64,000 bases of DNA from Macrotis lagotis (GCF_037893015.1 NC_133666.1:567085237-567149236), one strand, 5' to 3'. Numbered from the stretch's first letter, positions 34,118 through 44,488 are shown. Notes: generated from the letters alone by a model not told the origin. Numbers and translations are program-made.

Positions 34118-34271
34118 AGGGTTTTTTTTTTTTTTTGCAAGGCAATGGGGTTAAGTGGCTTGTCCAAGGCCACACAGCTAGGTAATTATTAAGTGTCTGA
34201 GGCCAGATTTGAACTCCTGTACTCCTGACTCCAGGGCCAGTACTCTATCCACTGTGCCACCTAACTGCCCC
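34118..34271 (-). mobile_element. WSINE1-type SINE
   Basis: Complete antisense copy flanked by the duplication tcctctcaattttttt at 34101-34116 and 34272-34287. Confidence 0.93.
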
Positions 34272-34289
34272 TCCTCTCAATTTTTTTAG

Positions 34290-35270
34290 GCTATATAATT
34301 AAGAATTATATAAAGGGATATTTAACCAAAGATGAATTTATATGACTGACCACATAAAAGGTAATATATGAACAAGTGGTTGTGTTCTTTTATTAAGAAA
34401 CACTGGTATACCTGGTTTTTAAATGTAGGTAAGAGGGAAATAAAAATTTCCTCAAATGCTCACAATTTAATACATTATTATTAATATCTGCATTATCATA
34501 ACATATAATTGACATCAAATAGAAAAGTTTTAAAAATATTTTCACATATTCAAAAGAAAATAATCAGGCCAAGTTTTTACACTATGCCATTATAAACATG
34601 GAAGAAAATTCTTCTCTCCAACTGATTAGAATTTTCCCTTGTGTTATGGCCAAATAAATCTTCAAGGTCAGTTTCTCTTAATAAGGTTTACTTGGGTGAA
34701 GCATAAATAGCTGTGAAAAAGTCTAGTAGGAAATCAATGAATACTTACTGAGAATGAATTAATGATTACATTTTAAGCTGCCTTATACTTATATAATAAG
34801 GGAAACTAAAAGTTTAAGATGTAGTCTTTGACCTTAATAAACTTAATAAAGCACTGGTCTAGTGTTTAGTACAGTGCCAGGAACTTAGTAGGTGCTTAGT
34901 TTAATCAGTCATTCAGTCAATAAATATCTACAAAGTTACAAACAATAAGGAAAAAAACCAAGCTTTAACTCTAGAAAGAAAAAGGCCTGAGTTCTTGTTT
35001 CCCCTTCAAAACTTATTGCAAGGTGGACAAGTCAAGGACTCTGTGCTGGTAATGAATTCAAGCTGATCCTCCTGATGAATATTCACTAATCAAACCAGCC
35101 TATCTTTTTGTTGTGGTAAGGTGCAAAACTAAAGAGTCAAGTTCAATAATTGAAGATTTCTTACTATATCTTTTTGTTTTGTTTTGTTTTGCCTTGGCTG
35201 CTGAACTTCGGAGGATGACAGTTTGATCTTTGAAAAACATGTCAGTTTTCCTCTGGTGTCTGCAAGTCAA
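34290..35270. other. Mostly unassigned spacer
   Basis: A short L2/MIR 3'-end fragment (+) lies at about 34845-34935 ('ttagtacagtgccaggaact', 'agtaggtgctta'). Nothing else is recognised. Confidence 0.4.
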
Positions 35271-35275
35271 ATAGA

Positions 35276-35425
35276 ATCTTAGAATGTCTGAGCTAGATAA
35301 TACTTTAGAGATCTAAACTAATACCTTTTTTTATAGCTGAAAAAACTGGGAGTCAAGGAGATCAAGTGATTTCTCCAAGATGACTTAACAGCTGTCAGAA
35401 TGGAATGTAAGTCTCCCAACTTTCC
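35276..35425 (-). repeat. MIR3-like SINE relic
   Basis: 'atcttagaatgtctgagcta' then 'tagctgaaaaaactgggagt' and 'aagtgatttctccaagatga' follow the order of an antisense MIR3-class SINE. Heavily diverged. Confidence 0.55.
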
Positions 35426-36487
35426 TGTCCAGGAAGATTTCACTGCAAAAATTACTCATTTGTTTTGAAATTAACTCTTTACCTGGTTGTTGTTAGCTTT
35501 CTCTTTTGAATACAATAGGAAGAGCAAGCAAGATAAGCCTAAGGATAACAAATTTCTCTTTCTTCCTACAATTGAACCATTCTTGGAACTAGAAGCCCTA
35601 AAAAAAGTTGTGAATAAGTTGTTAATTGATTTGAGTTTAAGAAGCTTGAGAGTCAGTTTGTGAGAAAGAAAGAAACCCTAAGTCCAGAAAACCAAGGTTA
35701 TGAAATAACACAACTCTATGTAATAGGCTGGAAAAAAGAATCCATTATGACTTCTCAAAAACGTTGCTTGTTCTAAAAGGCATTAATACTCTCCAAGCCT
35801 AAATAATTAAATTCAAGAATTCCATAAATTCAATAAATATTTGTGGAATTTAAAAAAGTTCAAGAGGCAATTTTGGGGCAATTTAATTATTTTATTAATT
35901 AGATTTTTATAATAACATGGCCTTAGACCAAAGACAATCATGACAGGTTCATATTTATATGTCCATTGGAAGAGGGGTGTGTTCCTGAGGGTAGCAATCA
36001 ACTACAATTGGTTAAAAATTAATGAGTGAATGATTATTACAGCAAGGGTTTTCTTCTGAACTTTGAATTAGCCCCAGCCTTAGGCAAACCTAAGTAGAGC
36101 ACTACCCACCCCTACACCTGGGTGTGGTCTGAACAAAAAAAGTTAATACAATCTCATTTTCAGTAATGTCCTTCAAGAGACTGAATGTTTTTTTAAAATC
36201 AAGACTTTAGAAAAAAGGGGGAAACTCTGGATCTCCCCAAAGCATTGATTATTAATCATTTTTTTCTCATTAGAAATCTATTATATACAGTTCGCTTTGT
36301 TAAGCACCAAGGGAAATAAAAAGATAAGACATGGGTCCCTCTCATTTTCATGGAGCTTGTAGTACAAAGAATGGAAGCAATAATATTTGGGCTTTTTTCA
36401 TGTTTTTCATGCTTTTATGCTTCCCCCTTGTATCTTCCTCCCTCCAAATCCAATTAAATACATTTGATGTAAACCTTGGTAATATCC

Positions 36488-36490
<3 letters not shown>
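35426..36490. other. Unassigned spacer
   Basis: About 1 kb with no recognisable gene or named repeat. Confidence 0.4.
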
Positions 36491-36491
<1 letters not shown>

Positions 36492-36531
<40 letters not shown>

Positions 36532-36541
36532 TATAGATAAG

Positions 36542-36583
<42 letters not shown>
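36492..36583. repeat. Adjacent (TC)n and (AC)n microsatellites
   Basis: (CT)n at 36492-36527 and (AC)n at 36543-36583, separated by 15 bases. Confidence 0.95.
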
Positions 36584-36588
<5 letters not shown>

Positions 36589-36607
36589 ACTTACAGGCAT
36601 ACACATT

Positions 36608-36866
36608 GAGGCAGCTAGGTGGAAACAGTGGTCAGAGGACAGGACCTGAAGTCAGGAAGACATCTTTCTGAGTTTAAATCTGGCCTCATATCCTCATTGT
36701 GTGACCCTGGGCAACTGTTTAACTTTTTAACTTAACACTTAACAGTGTTTGCCTCAGTTTTCCCCATCTATAAACTAATCTGGAGAAGGAAATGGTATCT
36801 TTTCCAAGAAAACCCCAAATGGGGTCACTAAGAGTTGGTTATGACTAAAAATGACTGAACAAAACA
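36608..36866 (+). mobile_element. tRNA-RTE (MAR1-like) SINE
   Basis: tRNA-like head 'gaggcagctaggtggaaaca', 'gagtttaaatctggcctca', then 'tgcctcagttttccccatct' and the RTE-type tail 'ccccaaatggggtcactaag' with 'atgactgaac' at the end. Best preserved of the four + strand copies. Confidence 0.85.
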
Positions 36867-37481
36867 CACATACACAAATATACACACATATGTATACACA
36901 ACAAATATCAAACACGTAATGTCATTTATGTTTAATCACATATGATTTTAAAAACCCACATCAGGACTTCAATTCCCTTGATTCCTTGATTCTCTCCTCC
37001 CCTGAACTAGTCACTCTTTTCAGTGAGTTACTTCAATTCTGTACTGTCCTCTCTTGAATCCTTAATACCCTCATTTTATCAATTATAATTTGCCAAACTT
37101 CAGTCTTGTATTGATTCTACCATTTATCATCTATGCTCCTACACATATACTGCTTTTATGAAAGTAGAGAAAATGACAAAACTATTCTGACTGGATTCAC
37201 TATAAATTTATGTTATACAAGCCCAACTGGGACTTTACTGTTGCTAGGTAATCCTATACCTGTCTAATCAACTCACTAACCCACTCTTCACAACTGCTTT
37301 TCCAAATCTTTCAATTTTTCCTCAAATATATTTTTTTCCTCCCTTCTGCCTCACCTAAGAACCTTACCTCATTTTTTACCAAAAAAAAAAACAATCAAAT
37401 GATGCAATTTGCTATTAAGTTCTCTCTTCCTCATTTCTCACTTAGATTCCACCAACTTCTTTATTCCTGTACCACATGATG

Positions 37482-37641
37482 GTGTTTTTTTTTGTTTTTT
37501 TTTAGTTTTTGCAAGGCAATGGGGTTAAGTGGCTTGCCCAAGGTCACACAGCTAGGTAATTATCTGTCTGAGGTCGGATTTGAACTCAGGTACTCCTGAC
37601 TCCAGGGTCAGTGCTCTACCCACTGTGCCACCTAGCTGCCC
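37482..37641 (-). mobile_element. WSINE1-type SINE
   Basis: Antisense copy with poly-T and a complete head ('ccactgtgccacctagctgc'). Short duplication, catgatg, at 37475-37481 and 37642-37648. Confidence 0.88.
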
Positions 37642-38189
37642 CATGATGAAGTGTTCTTACTCCTAAACCAAAGCTCCTCTACTTGGTTCAAGAATTTCAT
37701 TCCATCCCATCTTCAGTAGATTTTCTTCTCTATCATTCCCAAACTTTCATTTATTTTCAATCTTTCCCTATCTACTGGTTCATATTTTACTTCCTACAAA
37801 CATTCCTACTTTCTAAAAAATTCTCAATTGATTCTAATATTGTCCTCTGTCTCTTTGATCCTCTGCAACTAAACTTCTCAAAAAAAACCCCTTTTTACAA
37901 TGCCCTATACTTTCCTTCCTCTCTTTTTAACTTGTTGTAATCCAACTTCTGACCACATCATTCCAACAAAACTGTTCTCTCCAACATTAACTGTGATCTC
38001 TTAGCTGCGAAATCTAATGACCTTTTCTCTATTCTCATTCTTCTCCATCTTTCTTCTGCAGCATTTGTCACTGTTGATCACTCTTTCCTTCTTCATAGTC
38101 TCTTCTCTAGGTTTTCAGGACAACTTTCTCCTGATTTTCCTATTTATCTGATTGTTCTTTTTCATTTTCCTATGGTTGATCATCTAGAT

Positions 38190-38381
38190 CAGGTGTGACC
38201 AATTTGAGACTCATAGGTTGTAAGCAGTCCTCAAAGCCCATTCATGTGACATTATATTTTGCTATATTAATTGACAATATGGATTACATCGTAGTCATAA
38301 ATGTTAAATTCTACATGCAGTCCTTGACAAGTTTTATTGGATAATGTGGCCCAGAAGAGCTTAAAAGGTTGGGTACCCATG
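38190..38381. mobile_element. hAT-type miniature transposon
   Basis: A 192-bp non-coding element with weak terminal inverted repeats (CAGGTGTGACCAA against CATGGGTACCCAA on the other strand, 9 of 13). It is flanked by an exact 8-bp duplication, atctagat, at 38182-38189 and 38382-38389. Eight-bp duplications and CAGG-type ends are the signature of hAT transposons. It inserted into the L2 copy. Confidence 0.7.
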
Positions 38382-39335
38382 ATCTAGATCATGACTTCTA
38401 ACCATAATTGTCTCTTATAGATCTGCTATAGGCCCTCTTCTCTTTTTCATCAACACTTCTTCATTTAGTATTCTAAGTTTCTATGGATGAAATTACTATC
38501 TCCATGATGATGATTCTCAAATCTCTATATACTGCTCAAATTCTCTGCTGACATCCAATCTAGCATTTCCAGTTGTCTGTCCAGGAGCCATCTTAAAGTC
38601 CAGAATTGAACTTAGGTTCTCTACTGAATCATCCCCTTCCTGCCTTCTCTATAACATGTTGAGGGCAAGACCATCCTTCCCCAAATCTTCCCCCATATTT
38701 CCTTTCTCTCCTCTGACACTACCATTCTTTGTCAGGCCCTTATGTCTGCTGGTAGGTTACTTGCCTCAAGTCTTTCCCCACTTCAATCCATCCTTCATTT
38801 AGCAACTAAAGTGATTTTCCTAAATTGAAGATCCTCCCATGTTACCTAAACTCCAGTGGTCTCTACTATCAAATACAAAATCCTTTTATTTGGTATTCAA
38901 AGCTTTTCATGAGTGTGCCTCCTGCTATCTTAACCAATTTTTACCTTATTCCCAGTCACATACTATTCCTGGCTGTTCTGCAAATAAGATACCCCTTCTC
39001 TTGCCCCTGGGCATTTTCTCTGGTTGTCCCTCAATTCTGGAATGCTTTCCTTCCTCAACTCTGCCTACTTTAAGTACCAAATAAAAATCTCATTTTTATA
39101 GAAAATCTTTCTCAACTCAATTCTAGTATCTTCTGTTCTTTCCAAGCACATGCACAGACACAGAGACACAGAGACACACACATATACTTTTTATATATGT
39201 TTACATTTATCTCTCTTGTTGATTGTAAGCTCTTTGAGGGTAGGGACTGTCCTTTGCCTGCTTTTGTAACCTCAGCACTTAGCACACTTAGCACAGTGTC
39301 TGGTACATAGTAGGTGTTTAATAAATTTTGATATG

Positions 39336-39447
39336 CTTTATATCATGTGTGATATGAAATGCTGCATATGATACAATTCATCATATCTTATACATTAGTT
39401 TTATATGATAAATATGCATATATATATAAATGTGGTTAGTATATGTA

Positions 39448-39489
<42 letters not shown>

Positions 39490-40689
39490 CACATTCTTAT
39501 CATGCATAATATAGCCAAAGGAAGGGAAGGAATGTGAGTTGTGATGACAAGCCATCCAGATTTGACTTGAGAAATATGTGCAAGTTCCTCTGTAATTGGT
39601 CACATAAGGATTAGTGAATAAGCATTTATTACCAGACACTGTTTATTTCTGGGTGTATAATGTACTGGTAATAGAAACACATAATCTTATATACAAAAAG
39701 CAAGATAGTCTTTGGAAGAATTAGCATTCCAACAGAGAAATACAAGGCAAATAGAACCAATGAGGATTATTTTAATTAAGTTGGTTAAATAGAATCACAG
39801 GATAATTGTGTCCTTTGTAGGAACAGGAGTGGCCATTTGGTAATTGTTCCTAGAGCAAGAGGTAGAGTTCAATCAAAAGTTCTGTCTTCCAGGGTGGTGT
39901 AGAATTGCCAAGCTGGGGACCAAAGATTTAGCATAGTAAAATGGTAGGTAGTTAGAAGGGCAGTTATGTTGTATCTAGGACTTAGTAAACACAAGGAATG
40001 ATGTTGCACAAAATAAGTATTGTTGGTTCAATTTTTTAATTTCAAGCTTGCTTTAAAAAGGAAAAAAGTTCTACAATCAAGAGGAGAAATTATTTCATTT
40101 TTAAAGTGATGCTTCATAAAGACAGCTGCCATCTTGCTAAGAGAATTTTGCTCCAAAAACCTGTCAGTTATTAGGAATCTGAAATATATATATATATATG
40201 TATATATATATTCCTGATATATTAAAATATATTAGGAAATTTTTTTTCTAGGCATCTCCCAAATACCCTATAATTATATGTAGGCCACATCATCTGTGCT
40301 TGAAATAACTACTTAGGCATATTCATTTTAGGTGAGGCAGAAGAAGCTAATCTGAAAAATCCTATCCTAAGGCTGGAGATGGGTAGTAATAATATTGATG
40401 TTCTGAGGGATGTCCAGTCTAGATGGGAAGGATAGGAATTTTAGGGTTGGAGTTTTTCCTCCATTTGAAAGATGGTTTTGTGAAAATGCCTATAAGTGTG
40501 AAAAGGACATAAAGAAATCTGTTTTGCAGAGAGGGACACAAAATGCAGCTTTGGAAGGGGGTCGAATTAGGCAGAAACTTTTTTTTTTAAAAGAGCAATC
40601 TCTGGTCTAGAACTTTTAGAGCTATATGGAAAACTATGGATTGTTTTGTCCTTTGTTCTTGAATAAGACTGATTACCAAGGAGGCGAGG
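39336..40689. other. AT-rich region upstream of the CpG island
   Basis: Contains (TA)n tracts at 39450-39486 and 40184-40212. No gene or repeat family was otherwise recognised. Confidence 0.45.
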
Positions 40690-40840
40690 CTTTATGAGGG
40701 AGGTAATGCTTTCACGAATCCATGACCGGGAGGTGAGTGCTGATGAGGGTGTGCTGCGCAAGTCACCAGCCCGGCTTTCTCCTCTGGGTCCAGTTGGCAG
40801 ATGCGGGTCAGGATGACTTAGAGATGGCTCAGTCTTCTAT
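40690..40840 (-). repeat. Body fragment of the composite SINE
   Basis: Matches the non-tRNA body of the SINE at 25275-25599 ('caagtcaccagcccggcttt', 'gtccagttggcagatgcggg', 'caggatgacttagagatggc'). The tRNA-like head is missing. Richer in CpG than the 25-kb copy. Confidence 0.55.
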
Positions 40841-41368
40841 GGCAAGTTATAATTAAGAATTGAACACCCTAGGTTTTTCTTTTTCCCTCGTCCCGCTTCC
40901 CAGCATAGCAACAGAAGACAGTGGTTTTTTTTTTTTTTGTTTTTGTTTTGCTGAGTCCTTTTACAAGGTATTTTAAGAGGGGAAAAAAAAGGGGAATATG
41001 TTCTGAAATCCGGAGGCACACACCCAGGGAATAGAGGCGTTGGGAGCTGTGCTCCCGGGCCAGCGGCGGAGGAGCGAGGCTCACGCTGTGGTCACTCATC
41101 AGTCCTATGGAAACCCCGGCTGTCCGGGGCCGGTCTGTCCGGAGCCGGTCGGTCCGGGGCGGCGGGAAGGACTGGGAGGAGGAGGATGGAGCTTCATCGG
41201 CACCAGCGACTCGCCGGAGGCGCCTTCAGGAACGTGGGGGCCCGCCGCGAGTGGGAGAGCGGGGGCAGCGGCCGCCCCCGGGGCCGGCGACGGGCGCAAG
41301 GGTCACAAAAGCCACACGCGACGGGGGAGACAAAACGTCCCGCCCCGTCGCCCGGGACCGCGGTTCTC

Positions 41369-41415
41369 ATTGGCTCGTGCCTCAGCCGCGTGACCGGCTG
41401 CCCCGAGCCAATTGG
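41369..41415. promoter_or_regulatory. Paired CCAAT boxes (NF-Y type)
   Basis: ATTGG at 41369-41373 within tctcattggctcg, and CCAATTGG at 41408-41415, about 40 bp apart. A CGTGAC element lies between them. NF-Y typically binds 60-100 bp upstream of start sites, which places initiation near the GGAAGCTC array or just after. Confidence 0.6.
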
Positions 41416-41443
41416 TCCGAGCCAGTCGAGGGGGCGGGGGTGA

Positions 41444-41477
41444 GGAAGCTCGGAAGCTCGGAAGCTCGGAAGCTCGG
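41444..41477. repeat. Four-unit GGAAGCTC array in the promoter
   Basis: Four perfect 8-bp copies of GGAAGCTC followed by GG. Each unit presents a CGGAAG or GGAA core as in ETS-factor sites at 8-bp spacing. Confidence 0.95.
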
Positions 41478-41579
41478 GCCGCCGCTCGAGACTAGGCAGC
41501 CGAGGAAGGAAAGCGTGGGGCGGAGCGAAGAGGGAGGGAGGGGGCGGGAGGAGGGCTTCCCCGGAGGGGGCGGAGGGCC

Positions 41580-41630
41580 ATGGCCGCGATTCGGCGGAGG
41601 CGACGGCGGCGAGCCCGCGCGTGGCTTTGA
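41580..41630 (+). CDS. Candidate arginine-rich upstream ORF
   Basis: ATG at 41580 in the context gggccATGg (fair Kozak, G at +4). It encodes MAAIRRRRRRRARAWL and stops at TGA 41628-41630, with a second ATG overlapping that stop (MSL, stop). All within the putative first exon. If transcribed, such a frame would be expected to lower or regulate translation of the main frame. The Arg run may simply reflect CGG-rich 5' UTR composition, so this is a candidate only. Confidence 0.25.
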   Translation: MAAIRRRRRRRARAWL

Positions 41631-41656
41631 ATGAGCCTCTGAGTACAGCCGAGGAC

Positions 41657-41695
41657 GAGCGCACGCGCGCGTGCCTGCGTGCGCGCGCGGCCCGC
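41657..41695. promoter_or_regulatory. NRF1-like, alternating CG tract
   Basis: gcgcacgcgc at 41659-41668 fits the NRF1 consensus (YGCGCAYGCGCR) closely, and alternating purine-pyrimidine continues through 'gtgcctgcgtgcgcgcgcgg', a sequence type that readily adopts Z-DNA. It lies inside the putative first exon, about 50 bp before the donor. Confidence 0.5.
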
Positions 41696-41741
41696 GGCAG
41701 CTCGGAGCCTCCGCCGGGCTGGCGGGGAGGGGGAGGGGCAG

Positions 41742-41750
41742 GTGAGTGTG
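41742..41750 (+). other. Splice donor of putative exon 1
   Basis: GTGAGTGTG directly after GGCAG. It matches the U1 snRNA consensus at every core position (CAG|GTGAGT). It is the best donor in the CpG island on either strand. Confidence 0.6.
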
Positions 41751-42064
41751 CGAACCGCGCGCGCCCGCGGCTGGGGGGTCCCCCTGCCTCTCCTTTCCCC
41801 GCCATCCCCGCACGCCCCCTCCCCCCGACGGCCCCCCTTCGCGATCCTCTCCGCTCCTTTAATGCCTTTTCGCTTCTTCCCTTTTATCCCCGCCAGCCTG
41901 GGGACTGGTTCCGGGTCAGGCTGACCCCCCCCCCCACTCCCAGCCCCCCGGGTGAGGGCTGCGGCCGGGATCCGCCGGCACCCCGAGCCCTTCCCGCAGC
42001 CTTGGGGATGGGGGTGGGGAGGGGGTGAGGAGCGGTCCTTAGGTGACACCTCACTTCACCCCCA

Positions 42065-42361
42065 GCCTCTCCCGTGAGAGCACCCGGAGCCCCAGGACCC
42101 CCGCCAGCTGGCGCGCCCCCTTATTGCCTCGGCCGGGCATTCCCCCTCGTGCGGCGGGCAGGGGCCCCGCGCCATCCTGGCCGGGCTTCCCCGCCGCACC
42201 CCCGGCGGATGTGGGTCCTTAGGCGTGAAGCCCCGGTGGGGCCCCCGGTCACCCCGAGAAGCCCCGAGGGCTCTGGGACCGGGCCAACTTGCCTTCAGTC
42301 CTGGCAGGAAACAGCGCGGCCGCGACTGGAACTCGGGTCCCCCCATTCCACTTCCGGGAGG
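42065..42361 (+). other. Possible alternative exon in the CpG island
   Basis: A pyrimidine-rich acceptor ends in CACCCCCAG at 42064, and a weaker donor, GGGAG|GTGAAT, follows at 42361/42362. The interval has no ATG-led frame of note on this strand. Could be an alternative 5' exon, or chance. Confidence 0.2.
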
Positions 42362-42380
42362 TGAATGGGCCATGTGGTTC

Positions 42381-44320
42381 CCCAAGTTTTGGGATTTGTG
42401 GCAGCCTATTTTAGTTAAGAAAAATTTTTTAATTATGTTTTTCTCCTTACTCGCTTCTCACTATCCTCTTGAAATAAAGGTAAAACGATAGCAAAGAAAA
42501 ACAGAACCTTTGTGTCATGTTAAAGAAAGTTAATCACGAGGATCCAACTCCAAAATGCCTTTCACATTTTAATAGTCTTATCTTTCTTTGTAGGTAGCCT
42601 GTTTAATTTCACATTATTCTACTTCCCCTTCTCCAAGAAGCTGTATTTTCTTTCTTTGATTTTGACTTTTTTGTCACATAAAATGAGGTGCCATCTATGA
42701 GCGCCACAGAAGTAGGAACGGCTGTAATTGTGCTTGATCACAAATTTCTTTAATTTGGCCAAAAGATTACAAAGCCACAATATTAGAAACATAAGACATA
42801 ACCTTCATTTGTTTTGTAAAGTGCTTCTTCAACTCTGAATTAGGAATGGTAGGTGGATATATGCAGAAGTGACATTGACAGACTAATTCTAGGTATTTTA
42901 TGTGCTTGCATTGATTTCAACAAGGGGTTACCTAGGCAAATGGTAAATTTTAATCTTTTATTGTTTTGGAGCTGAACTTTTATGTTATTTTCTTAGTATA
43001 ATATTTGAACCTTCAACTTGTAAGGCCAATTTTGGTTGTTTTGGAGCTGAACTTTAATGTTATTTTCTTAGTATAACATTCCCTTTGGTTTCTTAAAAGT
43101 AGAAGTGTTAACAATTTTCTAGGTGACTTACTACAATAATCCCTTCAGAAACTTGATTAGTAACTTTTTACACTGTTCCTAAGACAAAAAAATAACCTGA
43201 TTGACCTGTTTGGGGTTTTTTTTTTTTGTCTCATAACGATTTCAAAATTTCAATAAAACAGTGAGCAGAATTTTAAAAAAGATGTGTTAGTATGAGATTT
43301 AATTGCTGGATAGTTTGTGTCTAGCATTCTTATGAGTGACAAGCACTTGCTGAATTAGGGCTATCATTTGGAAGACAGTGTGCCCTCTTTAATCATTTTA
43401 TAGGACTTTGTCAAGTATGCTTTTTATCTATTTATTTTTACATTTTCCCCCCCCTAATCTCACCCCCCCCCCCAAAAGAAGGCAATCTGCTAGTGTTTCC
43501 AGAGGCATATGCTTTGGATAGGTTTTAATTTGCCTGAGATGTTGGGTTTTTCATAGAAATTACATGAGAAATATTTTAGAAGAATGCAGTAAGTACACAC
43601 TAAATAGCCTTTTGAGTTGTTCATATACATTTGTCGTCTTGACAGGCATGTTTGTGTGGTACATTTAAAGGGGATAGAAAATAGCCCTGTCCTACCAAAC
43701 TAACTTCCTACAAATACCAAAGCAGCTATTGAGGTTTTAAATTCTATTGATTATTTAGCACAATTTTAGTATTTCTACTATAGGCAGGATCTCTGTGTAC
43801 ATACAAGTAGAACAAAAATTTTGTTTCATCCTAATTCAGAACATTTTGACTATTAACTATATGCTAGGTACCTCATAGTATTTATCTTGATTGTGGAATG
43901 ATGACAAAATTTTTCTCCCTTTTTTTCCAAATCTGAAATTTTAGAGTTAGTGCTAAAAGGTTTTGAAGCAAAAAGTTAAATCATGGTGTGATTTTAAAGA
44001 AAATAAAATTCTGTACTTTAAATGTTAGCAAACATTTGGGTAGCACAACCCTGAGTTTCTTGATAAAATGACTTGTGTGTGTGTATTCATAGACCTTATG
44101 ATACTTTTGTTATCAGCATGGTGAATTCTTGTGTTGATTTTTATTTAGAGAGTTGCTTAGAGAAATGACAGGATGAGTGAAGTGCTAGGAGTCACTTGGA
44201 CAAGACTTGAACTTGTTGGCCTGTCCACCAGATCAACTCTACTTTGCCACACTTCAGATATGTTGTTACCACCAAATTCAGTAGCAGTATCTTTAATTCT
44301 TAGCATCATAAATGTCAATC
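42381..44320. other. Start of the putative first intron
   Basis: AT-rich, no gene recognised. An L1 3' UTR scrap lies at 43420-43500 ('acattttcccccccctaat', C-run, 'gaaggcaatctgctagtg'), and a local duplication lies at 42961-43080. Confidence 0.5.
42961..43080. repeat. Tandem duplication, 75-bp period
   Basis: A 45-bp block starting 'ttgttttggagctgaacttt' occurs at 42961-43005 and 43036-43080 with two mismatches. Confidence 0.9.
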
Positions 44321-44330
44321 TCTTTAATTT

Positions 44331-44488
44331 ATTTTTAAGGTAGTGGGGTTAAGTGACTTGCCTAAGGTCACACAAGCTAGGTAATTATTAAATACCTGAG
44401 GTCAGATTTGAATTCAGGTCCTCCTGACTCCAGGGCTTCTCAAACCGTAGGTATTCCATCTACTGTACCACCTAGCTGCTCCCCAGCA
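44331..44488 (-). mobile_element. WSINE1-type SINE
   Basis: Antisense copy with 'gttaagtgacttgcctaagg', 'gatttgaattcaggtcctcc' and 'ccacctagctgctcc'. Duplication tctttaattt at 44321-44330 and 44489-44498. Confidence 0.85.

Larger units (their letters stand above)
37010..39335 (+). repeat. L2 LINE, long fragment with RT remnants
   Basis: Frame-broken reverse transcriptase motifs of the CR1/L2 clade: 'AAFVTVDHSFLLHSLFSRFSG' type residues near 38060-38125 (family AFDTVDHxLLL), 'SAIGPLLFFIN' near 38421-38453 (family GSVLGPLLF) and 'YLHDDDSQISIY' near 38493 (family YADDTQLY). It ends with the typical 3' terminus ('gtaagctctttgagggtagg', 'acatagtaggtgtttaataa'). Interrupted by a SINE (37482-37641) and a hAT-like element (38190-38381). 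Confidence 0.75.
41500..41741 (+). other. Putative first exon (5' UTR) of an unidentified gene
   Basis: The 3' edge is the donor GCAG|GTGAGTGTG at 41741/41742, a near-perfect U1 match. The 5' edge is only estimated from promoter elements. No coding sequence is identifiable: an ATG at 41580 opens a 16-codon frame that ends at 41630, and the next ATG is followed at once by a stop. The exon is therefore read as non-coding or as carrying short upstream frames. The downstream gene could not be named. Confidence 0.55.
41030..42380 (+). promoter_or_regulatory. CpG island promoter
   Basis: The only strongly GC-rich, CpG-rich interval in the window, with sharp edges against AT-rich DNA. It contains CCAAT boxes at 41369-41373 (reverse) and 41408-41415 (palindromic CCAATTGG), GC boxes at about 41428-41440, 41536-41548 and 41563-41575, a GGAAGCTC array at 41444-41477 and NRF1-like sequence at 41659-41668. 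There is no TATA box. This is typical of a housekeeping-type promoter with dispersed start sites, here most likely firing rightward between about 41480 and 41600 because a strong donor lies at 41742. Leftward firing as well cannot be excluded. Confidence 0.85.

Noticed and set aside
36608..36866. Possible functional RNA because of good conservation between copies
   Set aside because: Similarity among the copies at 5.6, 36.6, 46.9, 55.5 and 60.9 kb is explained by a shared SINE family.
41107..42049. Long open frames of 109-203 codons on both strands within the CpG island
   Set aside because: They overlap on both strands and in several frames, are rich in Arg, Pro, Gly and Ala, and match no family. 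Stop codons are simply rare in such GC-rich DNA.
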